A DNA stretch of 5,849 nucleotides, from NCBI GenBank assembly GCA_008081305.1, contig VMCP01000127.1, forward strand, positions 1 to 5,849. The letters run 5' to 3'. Positions 1-5,849 of this stretch are shown here, piece by piece. A program made the translations under genes and the position numbers. The notes beneath the pieces are model-generated. The model ran no database searches and was not told the origin of the DNA. It worked only from the letters and a program-made list of their open reading frames with translations. The first letter of the stretch is position 1. Every line of letters starts with the position of its first letter. The DNA comes from Bacteroidota bacterium. GTDB lineage: Bacteria; Bacteroidota; Bacteroidia; NS11-12g; UBA955.

Positions 1-15
1 AAATGATTTTTTCAT
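1..15 (-). CDS. Possible start of a further gene, cut by the left edge
   Basis: An ATG at 15-13 on the minus strand opens a frame reading M-K-K-S-F before the window ends. A Met-Lys-Lys opening is common in proteins with a Sec signal peptide, but five codons cannot identify a gene. Two observations favour a real start. It lies 46 bases past the stop of the adenosyltransferase gene on the same strand. A promoter-like TAnnTTTG box lies 16 bases upstream. No Shine-Dalgarno sequence is present, as for the other genes here. The call is an inference from context and no function can be proposed. Confidence 0.35.
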
Positions 16-31
16 GGTTTGTTTGTTTGAA

Positions 32-39
32 CAAATATA
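32..39 (-). promoter_or_regulatory. Candidate Bacteroidota -7 promoter box
   Basis: On the minus strand positions 39-32 read TATATTTG, an exact match to the Bacteroidota -7 consensus TAnnTTTG. It sits in the AT-rich gap after the adenosyltransferase stop and 16 bases before the putative ATG at 15-13. Transcription would start only a few bases past the box, leaving a leader of roughly ten bases. That leader contains three AAAC units, seen as GTTT repeats at 17-28 on the plus strand. No clear TTG-type -33 element is visible at the expected distance upstream, so this is a half-match in AT-rich sequence and could be chance. Confidence 0.35.
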
Positions 40-61
40 ATTCAGTTAAGTTTTGTTTTTT

Positions 62-613
62 CTATTTCTGAGGAATCCACGGAATTTCTCGACCACCAAA
101 TTTTTGATCTAAATGACGAGATAGAGTGAAAAGGTAATCGGAAAGTCGATTTAAGAACTTGATTACAAAGGGTTGTATTTCTTCTATATCGCTGAGATGT
201 ACCACCAAACGTTCGGCACGTCTGCATACACATCGGGCAACATGACAATGTGCGCCCTGAGAAGTTGCACCAGGTAAAATGAAATTCTTTAACTCTGGTA
301 GGGTTTCGGTAATTCTATCAATTTCTCTTTCCATTTGCTCAATAATGCGTGACTGAAAAGAGGGTAGTTCCATTTTACTATTCGGCGAAGAGGCTAGGTG
401 AGAACCGATTACAAACAGGTTATTTTGTATATCAGACAAAACGCTTTCTTCATCGCTACCCTGAATAAAAGACCTTACCAATCCAATTTGGCTATTTAGT
501 TCATCCACTGTTCCGTAACTCTCTACTCGTATATGGTGCTTCGCCACGCGATCTCCACCAATTAAGCCCGTTTTTCCATCGTCTCCCTTCCGGGTATATA
601 TTTTAAATGACAT
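62..613 (-). CDS. pduO: PduO-type cob(I)alamin adenosyltransferase
   Basis: This is an ATP:corrinoid adenosyltransferase of the PduO family (183 aa), a cytoplasmic enzyme. It transfers the adenosyl group of ATP to cob(I)alamin to make coenzyme B12, the cofactor of enzymes such as methylmalonyl-CoA mutase. The N-terminal ATP-binding motif YTRKGDDGKTGL spans residues 6-17 and is followed by GGDRVAK (19-25) and YGTVDELNS (33-41). The family signature RCVCRRAER is at 127-135 and NRLSDYLFTLSR at 155-166, so the active-site elements are intact and the length is normal. I chose the ATG at 613-611 because it places the TRKGDDG motif at the very N-terminus, as in relatives. The frame also stays open to a TTG at 637-635, which would add eight unconserved residues (MNCHLNNL) and reach into the upstream hairpin. 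The gene follows gpsA after 52 bases. No cobalamin riboswitch fits in that gap. The symbol is the family name; no propanediol-use genes are seen. Confidence 0.93.
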   Translation of the reverse strand: MSFKIYTRKGDDGKTGLIGGDRVAKHHIRVESYGTVDELNSQIGLVRSFIQGSDEESVLSDIQNNLFVIGSHLASSPNSKMELPSFQSRIIEQMEREIDRITETLPELKNFILPGATSQGAHCHVARCVCRRAERLVVHLSDIEEIQPFVIKFLNRLSDYLFTLSRHLDQKFGGREIPWIPQK

Positions 614-636
614 AAGGTTGTTTAAATGACAATTCA

Positions 637-657
637 AGAGGTAAAATGTTTACCTCT
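637..657. repeat. Perfect 9-bp inverted repeat (hairpin) between gpsA and the adenosyltransferase gene
   Basis: On the plus strand the arm AGAGGTAAA (637-645) and the arm TTTACCTCT (649-657) are perfect reverse complements around a 3-base loop, ATG. On the transcribed minus strand, GACA at 660-657 could also pair with TGTC at 631-628 across a bulge, weakly extending the structure. It begins 8 bases after the gpsA stop codon and ends 23 bases before the adenosyltransferase ATG. On the minus strand the stem is followed by TTGAATTGTC, which is not a convincing U-tract. A standard intrinsic terminator is therefore not supported. An attenuating or processing hairpin, a 3'-end stabiliser for the upstream mRNA, or a protein-binding palindrome are all possible. 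The repeat is seen directly; the role is unknown. Confidence 0.7.
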
Positions 658-665
658 GTCTAAAA

Positions 666-1670
666 CTAATACAATTGTTCTTCTGCTAGAACTTTGAATA
701 TCTTACGGGGAAGTTTCCCTTCGTAGGCAACAGCATGAACAGCTTCTACCACGGGCATACTTAGTCCTATTTCCTTTGCTTTTTGATAAACCAAATCCGT
801 TGCATAATATCCCTCAGCTACCATATTCATCTCTAATTGAGCTGATTTGACAGAATAGCCTTTTCCGAGCATATTACCGAAGGTTCGATTTCGACTAAAC
901 TGTGAATAGCAAGTAACAAGTAAATCGCCCAAGTATGCAGATTCTTTAACGTCGCGACTTTCTTGGTGAAGGGCATGTAAAAAAGCCTTCATTTCTCGAA
1001 TCGCATAGGATACCAATACAGCTTGAAAGTTATCGCCATAGCCCAATCCGTGTGCAATTCCAGCTCCAATAGCATAAATGTTTTTTAGCACCGATGCATA
1101 TTCCGCCCCAATTAGGTCGGTAGTTTGCATGACGTTTATGAATCTACAGGTTAATTTCTTAGCGAGTTCTTTGGTAATAGATTCATCTAAAGCACTAACT
1201 GTCAGATAGCTAAGTTTTTCCAGCGCCACTTCCTCTGCGTGGCAAGGCCCCGATATCAACGCGATATGATCCATCGGAATACGATGTTCTTCGTGCAAGA
1301 ATTCAGCGATTACTCTTTTGCTCTTAGGTTCGATTCCCTTTATAGCTGTGATGTATTTTTTCTCTGGAGGAAGTTGAACATTGCTCAAAACTCCACCTAC
1401 AAAAGCAGAGGGTACTGCGACCAATACCCAATCACCTTGGTGAATACATGCTTGTAAATCATGGGTAGGGAATAATCTCTCCATCGGAAAGTCAACCGAT
1501 GAAAGGTATTTTGGATTGTGATGAAACTCTTTGATATAATCAACGGTTTCCTCATCCCGCATCCACCAATGAATCTGGATTTGGGGCTGTTCCAATAGGA
1601 TTTTAATCAGAGCAGTAGCCCAACTTCCATTGCCTATAACACTTATGGTGGTTCGGGGAGATTGATCCAT
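666..1670 (-). CDS. gpsA: NAD(P)-dependent glycerol-3-phosphate dehydrogenase
   Basis: GpsA (334 aa, normal length) reduces dihydroxyacetone phosphate to sn-glycerol 3-phosphate with NAD(P)H in the cytoplasm. This supplies the backbone for phospholipid synthesis. The N-terminal Rossmann domain starts with VIGNGSWATAL (11-21), which holds the dinucleotide-binding GxGxxA as G13, G15 and A18. Other conserved features are AVPSAF (85-90), AIKGIE (109-114, K111) and SGPCHAEEVA (140-149). The C-terminal helical domain carries LKNIYAIGAGIAHGLGYGDN (195-214) with the conserved catalytic Lys196. It also has GDLLVTC (248-254, D249) and SRNRTFG (259-265), a loop expected to bind substrate phosphate and cofactor. 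The ATG at 1670-1668 lies 3 bases after the bcp stop codon, with the junction reading TAA-TAC-ATG. This indicates co-transcription and possibly translational coupling. No Shine-Dalgarno sequence is visible. All key residues are present, so the enzyme should be functional. Confidence 0.97.
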   Translation of the reverse strand: MDQSPRTTISVIGNGSWATALIKILLEQPQIQIHWWMRDEETVDYIKEFHHNPKYLSSVDFPMERLFPTHDLQACIHQGDWVLVAVPSAFVGGVLSNVQLPPEKKYITAIKGIEPKSKRVIAEFLHEEHRIPMDHIALISGPCHAEEVALEKLSYLTVSALDESITKELAKKLTCRFINVMQTTDLIGAEYASVLKNIYAIGAGIAHGLGYGDNFQAVLVSYAIREMKAFLHALHQESRDVKESAYLGDLLVTCYSQFSRNRTFGNMLGKGYSVKSAQLEMNMVAEGYYATDLVYQKAKEIGLSMPVVEAVHAVAYEGKLPRKIFKVLAEEQLY

Positions 1671-1673
1671 GTA

Positions 1674-2123
1674 TTACTTTAAAATTTGAGAAGCGTGTTC
1701 TTTGGTTTTTACTTTCTCTATAATCTCTTCTAAAACGCCTTCCTCATTGATGATAAAGGTCGTGCGTTTAATTCCCATATACTTTCTACCGTACATATTT
1801 TTCTCAACCCAAACCCCGTAAGCATTTGCCACGGTTTGTTCTGTATCAGCAAGAAGATCAAACGGCAATTCATATTTATCAATGAACTTCTGATGTTTGG
1901 CTTCCTTGTCTGGGCTAACACCTAAAATTTTATATCCAGCATCCAAGAATTTTTGATAGTGGTCTCTCAAGTCACAAGCCTCAGCTGTGCATCCCGGAGT
2001 ATCATCCTTAGGGTAGAAATACAAGACAAGTTTTTTGCCCTTATAATGATCCAAGGTGAGGGTTTCTTCTTTTTGATTCTTCGCGCTAAAGGCGGGTGCT
2101 TTTTTTCCTATTTCTGGTAACAT
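1674..2123 (-). CDS. bcp: Thioredoxin-dependent thiol peroxidase, Bcp/PrxQ family peroxiredoxin
   Basis: This cytoplasmic peroxiredoxin of the AhpC/TSA thioredoxin fold (149 aa, typical of the family) reduces H2O2 and organic hydroperoxides using thioredoxin. The peroxidatic motif YPKDDTPGCTAEACDLRD spans residues 37-54. Cys45 is the peroxidatic cysteine and Cys50 the resolving cysteine, the C-x4-C spacing of the atypical 2-Cys PrxQ/Bcp group. Thr42 and Pro43 of the PxxxTxxC signature are present, as is the conserved Arg120 in GIKRTTFII. Further family features are GVSPD (68-72) and the YGVW segment (102-105). There is no signal peptide. The ATG at 2123-2121 lies 23 bases after the peptidase stop, and the stop is 3 bases before gpsA, so the gene appears to be internal to an operon. 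Its neighbours do not suggest a specialised role; general peroxide defence is the likely function. Confidence 0.96.
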   Translation of the reverse strand: MLPEIGKKAPAFSAKNQKEETLTLDHYKGKKLVLYFYPKDDTPGCTAEACDLRDHYQKFLDAGYKILGVSPDKEAKHQKFIDKYELPFDLLADTEQTVANAYGVWVEKNMYGRKYMGIKRTTFIINEEGVLEEIIEKVKTKEHASQILK

Positions 2124-2146
2124 ACTTTATCTAACAAGCGTTGGAT

Positions 2147-4345
2147 TTAAAGGTTTTCTAATACAAATTTGGTTAAACGATCAAAAAGGTGTCTGCGCGC
2201 CGCCCGATCAGAAATACCGTGTGCGCGGTTCGGGTAAATTTCACTATCGAATTTTACGTTTTCTTTGATCATGGCATTGATCATCTCGGCCGTATTTTGA
2301 AAATGCACGTTATCATCACCGGTTCCGTGTACTATAAGATATTTCCCTTTGATGTTTTTGGCAAAGTTGATGGGGGAGTTATCGTCGTACCCTGAAGGAT
2401 TGTCTTGCGGACGTTGTAAATATCGCTCGGTGTAAATATTATCGTAATATTTCCAATGTGTAACAGGAGCCACAGCTATCCCCATTTTAAAGATATCAGG
2501 ACTCTTGGTCATGCATAGGCTGGTTAAGTATCCGCCAAAGCTCCAGCCCCAAATACCGATTCGGCTTTTATCAATAAAGGGTAAACGACCGAAATATTCC
2601 GCGGCAAAACGTTGATCTTCTTGTTCTATTTTACCCAATTGTTTGTACGTGCATTTTTGAAATTCACTTCCTTTGTTTCCCGTTCCACGGTTATCTACGC
2701 AAACCACCACATAGCCTTTACTCGCTAGGTATTGGAACCATTGTCCGTATCGGTTGTATCGGTTGCGACAAATGCTATTTCCTGGTCCACCATAACAATA
2801 CATCAGAAGGGGATAGGTTTTATCGGGATCCATATTGTTGGGTTTCAACATCCAATAATTGAGGGTGAAATTACTTGAGTCTAGAGGAATTTCTCCAAAC
2901 GTAATTTTTCCTGGGTTCTTGGCTTTGTACGCATTGTAAAAAGCAGTATCATCCCAAGTTTTAAAATAACGGTTTCCCAATAAACAAACCCGATAAGTAG
3001 GGTTTTCGCTGTGATTACTCACAATTGCATAAATCCATTTTGCTCCTTCGGATGCTATGATATATTGATCCCCAGTTCCAGCCTTATACCCCAGTACAGA
3101 AGACTTCTTTTTCCCATTGAGTTTAATCATGTAAAGATGATCTTCTACCGTCGAACCTTCCGTAGACCGATAATATACGTATCCATTTTTTGGATTAAAC
3201 CCATCAATGGAGTTTACTTGCCATTCCCCACTGGTCAATGGTTCGTTAGTTTTATTGGTGTAGTCACAGGTATAAATATGATTGTATCCTGTGAGAGTGC
3301 TCAAATAGAGAAACTTAGTTGAGTTAGGGATAAGCGTAAACTTATCGTTGATATCAATATACGTTTCTGCGCCTTCTTCAATAATCACTTCCATATGGTC
3401 AGTTTTGCTATTCCAAATAAGCACTTCCCACTGGTTTTGTAAGCGATTTAAACGTTGGATGCTCAGATGCTTATCTGTTTGCATCCATTGAAAGCGTGGA
3501 ATGTATTGGTCTTCTTGACTCTCTAATGGTAGTTGACGGTTGCTCTTTTTCTCAACATCATAAACAAACACATCAACACGTGAATTGTCTTCGCCAGCTT
3601 TTGGGTATTTCCATTTAACCTGATTTGGATACAGTTCATGAAACTCATCCATGGAGAATTCCTTAACCTTACGCTCATCAAACTTATAATACGCGATATA
3701 TCGTCCACTCGGACTCCATTCAAATCCTTGACTCATGGAGAACTCTTCTTCGTATACCCAATCTACAGCACCATTTATAATTTCATTGAATTTGCCATCC
3801 TTGGTTATACTCTTTTCCAAACCTTTTGCCAAGTTGTAAACATACAAGTTATTGTCTCTTACATAGGCTAAGTTTTCATTATTTGGGCTTAGGGTAGGGT
3901 AGCGCAAACGCCCTGGGATATCTATGCATTTTTTATCATTCAGGTATACTACATGTGCCATATAGGAGGCACTATGTCGGTAAATAGCTTGACGGTTGCT
4001 TTTGACCAAAAGAAACTCCATGTTTTTTGAAAATTCCCAAGATCCCATCGGGATGTCTTTTTCAAACCAGCGTGAATGAAATAAGGTATCGCCGCGCTGA
4101 AAATCTCTTTCAGGTAGGATTTCAGTTACGTACCATTGTATCCCATCTCCCCCGCTTAAGCTGTCTTTATAAAAACCCGATTTTAACATTCTTTCTCCAT
4201 CCGGGGAGAAACGGTGAATGTTTTTTGCTTGTGGTCGTATACTGCTATTGTGAAAATCTTCTAATGTGAATTCCTGCGCCTGTAGGGTTGAACCAAATGC
4301 AATCAGGGTAATTAAAGTAAATAGCGTAATATTTCTTTTGTTCAT
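2147..4345 (-). CDS. Secreted dipeptidyl peptidase IV (S9B prolyl oligopeptidase family)
   Basis: This serine exopeptidase (732 aa) is expected to remove Xaa-Pro or Xaa-Ala dipeptides from peptide N-termini in the periplasm or outside the cell. Residues 1-23 form a Sec signal peptide (MNKR, hydrophobic core, probable cleavage after LQA23). There is no lipobox. An N-terminal beta-propeller domain (about 40-480) precedes an alpha/beta-hydrolase domain (about 490-732). Catalytic Ser602 lies in GWSFGGY, Asp677 in HGTGDDNVHF and His709 in NRAHG. DPP IV-specific substrate residues are also visible by comparison with the human enzyme. These are Glu200 and Glu201 in DWVYEEE (195-201), Arg123 in YRHS, Tyr518 in CYGGP as the oxyanion tyrosine, Tyr634 and Tyr638 in YYDNIYTERY, and Asn679. 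This set supports DPP IV over prolyl tripeptidyl peptidase. One small variation is Phe603 after the catalytic serine, where tyrosine is usual. The ATG at 4345-4343 is 3 bases after the KUP stop (TAA-TTT-ATG). Confidence 0.95.
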   Translation of the reverse strand: MNKRNITLFTLITLIAFGSTLQAQEFTLEDFHNSSIRPQAKNIHRFSPDGERMLKSGFYKDSLSGGDGIQWYVTEILPERDFQRGDTLFHSRWFEKDIPMGSWEFSKNMEFLLVKSNRQAIYRHSASYMAHVVYLNDKKCIDIPGRLRYPTLSPNNENLAYVRDNNLYVYNLAKGLEKSITKDGKFNEIINGAVDWVYEEEFSMSQGFEWSPSGRYIAYYKFDERKVKEFSMDEFHELYPNQVKWKYPKAGEDNSRVDVFVYDVEKKSNRQLPLESQEDQYIPRFQWMQTDKHLSIQRLNRLQNQWEVLIWNSKTDHMEVIIEEGAETYIDINDKFTLIPNSTKFLYLSTLTGYNHIYTCDYTNKTNEPLTSGEWQVNSIDGFNPKNGYVYYRSTEGSTVEDHLYMIKLNGKKKSSVLGYKAGTGDQYIIASEGAKWIYAIVSNHSENPTYRVCLLGNRYFKTWDDTAFYNAYKAKNPGKITFGEIPLDSSNFTLNYWMLKPNNMDPDKTYPLLMYCYGGPGNSICRNRYNRYGQWFQYLASKGYVVVCVDNRGTGNKGSEFQKCTYKQLGKIEQEDQRFAAEYFGRLPFIDKSRIGIWGWSFGGYLTSLCMTKSPDIFKMGIAVAPVTHWKYYDNIYTERYLQRPQDNPSGYDDNSPINFAKNIKGKYLIVHGTGDDNVHFQNTAEMINAMIKENVKFDSEIYPNRAHGISDRAARRHLFDRLTKFVLENL

Positions 4346-4348
4346 AAA

Positions 4349-5849
4349 TTAGTTCAATCGTTTTAATTGGATATCTGTGGTTGGTGCGATAACAACAGGA
4401 ATCAGTTCCTTGGTAACCACACTACCATCTATTCCAAACCACTTTTCAGGGGTGCCTCCAAATTTCCTCAATACGCCATATCCCTGCATGACCAACTGAT
4501 CTACAAATGGAGTATCGTTTTCACTGCTCATTTCTTCTTCAACAAGTACAAAGCGAAAATCGCCTATGGTATGTGCATCAGAAAAACCATGATAATGTGG
4601 ATCGAGGTCAATCTCCTTGTTCTTGAGCATTTCATCGATGACCATTTTTAGATATATCGATAGTTTTGGTTGGACTCTAAAACCTAATCGGAATCTGATT
4701 TTATAGATATCATTCTTTTCAAGAACCGTGACCTTATATTCTTTGGTGTAGGGTTCGTCGGTAACCTCGAAATTTACAAACCAATAAAAATCAGCTCGTT
4801 TAGGGCGTTTTTGCAGGATGGAATAGAATAAGGTTGATTCCGCTTCATCATCTTTCGGAGCTTTTGAGAGATATACCAAGTGAGTTGCAAACTTCGGTAA
4901 GGTGGTGTCCTGGCTTAGACTCCTTAATTTATTTCGATAATTACTGATCTTTTCGGTAACTACCATTTGTTGTTTCATCTTACCCGAACGGAAACTCACA
5001 TACATGATCGTAATCATGATGGCTCCGATCAGCAATACAACCCATCCACCTTCCATCAGTTTGGATAAGTTTGCCATCAAGAAAGCCGATTCAATTGCAA
5101 ATAGCACCAACATGATTACCCAAATGAGAGCCATATTCCATCGTTTCGTCTGAAGGAAATAGAACAATAGAATACTGGTCATCAAAAAACTAAGTGATAT
5201 GGCTAATCCGTATGCGGCTTCCATGGCTACGGACTTTTTGAAAATCAATGCGATGCTTATGCAACCAATGAGTAGGGCAGTATTTACCGCGGGGATATAA
5301 ATCTGTCCCTTGATGGTACTAGGGAATTTAATGGTGAATTTTGGTAAAAAGTGTAAGCGAATAGCTTCAGATGCCAGGGTATAGGCTCCAGTAATAACGG
5401 CTTGAGAAGCAATGATGGCAGCAAGTGTGGCAATCCCAATTCCAAATGGTAAGAACCATTCTGGCATAATACCAAAAAAAGTACGAGCACCATCTAAGGT
5501 TTGTCCTTCTTTACTTAATAGCCAAGCTCCCTGTCCGAAATAGTTTAGTAGTAATGCAATCTTAACGAAGGCCCAAGACACGCGAATATTTTCGCGCCCA
5601 CAATGACCCAAGTCGCTGTATAATGCCTCAGCACCCGTTGTACACAAGAAGACAGCACTAAGCAATAGATAAGCATCAGGAGAAGCTGTAAGAAACTTGA
5701 ATAACCAATAGGGGTTTATTGCTCTCAATACATCGGGATTTGTAAAAATCTGCGCACCGCCTAATATCCCTAGCATGATAAACCATAACATCATGACCGG
5801 TCCAAAAAATTTCCCTACGGAATCGGTACCCACTCGTTGAAACAGGAAA
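4349..5849 (-). CDS. kup: KUP-family potassium uptake protein, C-terminal part (5' end outside the window)
   Basis: This is a K+ uptake permease of the KUP/HAK/KT family (K_trans), an inner-membrane protein generally thought to bring in potassium with protons. The frame is open to the right edge, and the five codons before the GTG at 5833-5831 read F-L-F-Q-R. Together with VGTDSVGKFFGPVMMLWF this matches an internal family segment, so the GTG codes for valine and is not a start. Counting that valine as residue 1, 494 residues are visible. Eight hydrophobic segments lie near 12-30, 54-72, 86-106, 127-158, 179-199, 205-227, 233-256 and 263-280. A hydrophilic C-terminal domain follows (about 283-494). 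Family signatures include TTGAEALYSDLGH (65-77), NYFGQGAWLL (97-106), IASQAVITGAY (141-151), GQIYIPAVN (176-184) and EGGWVVLLIG (261-270). Families of this type usually have about 12 membrane segments, so roughly four and the N-terminus are missing. It is the first visible gene of the probable operon. Confidence 0.95.
   Translation of the reverse strand, partial: FLFQRVGTDSVGKFFGPVMMLWFIMLGILGGAQIFTNPDVLRAINPYWLFKFLTASPDAYLLLSAVFLCTTGAEALYSDLGHCGRENIRVSWAFVKIALLLNYFGQGAWLLSKEGQTLDGARTFFGIMPEWFLPFGIGIATLAAIIASQAVITGAYTLASEAIRLHFLPKFTIKFPSTIKGQIYIPAVNTALLIGCISIALIFKKSVAMEAAYGLAISLSFLMTSILLFYFLQTKRWNMALIWVIMLVLFAIESAFLMANLSKLMEGGWVVLLIGAIMITIMYVSFRSGKMKQQMVVTEKISNYRNKLRSLSQDTTLPKFATHLVYLSKAPKDDEAESTLFYSILQKRPKRADFYWFVNFEVTDEPYTKEYKVTVLEKNDIYKIRFRLGFRVQPKLSIYLKMVIDEMLKNKEIDLDPHYHGFSDAHTIGDFRFVLVEEEMSSENDTPFVDQLVMQGYGVLRKFGGTPEKWFGIDGSVVTKELIPVVIAPTTDIQLKRLN

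Noticed and set aside
50..61. T-rich run on the plus strand as a terminator
   Set aside because: No stem lies directly upstream on the plus strand, and no plus-strand gene ends here. On the minus strand it is an A-rich run, which does not support termination.
42..248. A 68-residue minus-strand open frame overlapping the 3' end of the adenosyltransferase gene
   Set aside because: It is out of frame with a well-supported conserved gene, is rich in Cys, Arg and Ser, and shows no recognisable motif. It is a frame shadow.
614..665. A cobalamin riboswitch controlling the adenosyltransferase gene
   Set aside because: The gap is only 52 bases, far shorter than a cobalamin riboswitch, and I see no B12-box-like sequence. 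Only the simple hairpin is present.
3011..3322. A 103-codon plus-strand open frame inside the DPP IV gene
   Set aside because: It is antisense to a conserved coding region, has no domain or signal I can recognise, and has no promoter or upstream context. It fits a chance antisense frame.
4043..4055. Small inverted repeat ATCCC/GGGAT
   Set aside because: A 5-bp stem inside the DPP IV coding sequence is expected by chance and its codons are fully explained by the protein.
4367..4651. A 94-codon plus-strand open frame opposite the KUP C-terminal region
   Set aside because: The opposite strand codes for a conserved KUP C-terminal domain and this frame has no recognisable features.
5831..5833. 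GTG as the start codon of the KUP gene
   Set aside because: The frame stays open to the right edge and the codons before it (F-L-F-Q-R) continue a conserved internal KUP segment. The gene therefore starts outside the window.

Overview
The window is a compact stretch of an AT-rich bacterial chromosome, very probably from the Bacteroidota and perhaps Flavobacteriales. Three things support this. The genes have no recognisable Shine-Dalgarno sequence in front of their ATGs. The only good promoter-like match is the Bacteroidota -7 box form TAnnTTTG. The proteins also look like Bacteroidota versions of their families, for example the DPP IV-type S9 peptidase with a Sec signal peptide and the SGPCHAEEVA variant in GpsA. 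The genus cannot be read from the sequence alone.

All genes lie on the minus strand, so transcription runs from high to low coordinates. In that order they are: the C-terminal part of a KUP potassium transporter, cut by the right edge (5849-4349); a secreted dipeptidyl peptidase IV (4345-2147); a Bcp/PrxQ thiol peroxidase (2123-1674); glycerol-3-phosphate dehydrogenase GpsA (1670-666); and a PduO-type cobalamin adenosyltransferase (613-62). At the left edge there is a possible promoter, followed by what may be the first five codons of a sixth gene.

The junctions are very tight: 3 nt for KUP/DPP IV, 23 nt for DPP IV/Bcp and 3 nt for Bcp/GpsA. This suggests one transcript covering at least four genes. 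The 52-nt gap between gpsA and the adenosyltransferase holds a perfect 9-bp inverted repeat, the clearest non-coding structure in the window. The gene products do not form a single pathway. They cover ion uptake, peptide breakdown in the envelope, peroxide detoxification, phospholipid precursor synthesis and cofactor activation, which fits a housekeeping operon of mixed content.

I found no mobile element, CRISPR array, RNA gene, toxin-antitoxin pair or defence system, and no non-coding stretch over 61 bases. Each complete gene keeps its expected catalytic residues. I do not see evidence for an undescribed system here; the items worth checking are the hairpin, the edge promoter and the operon structure.
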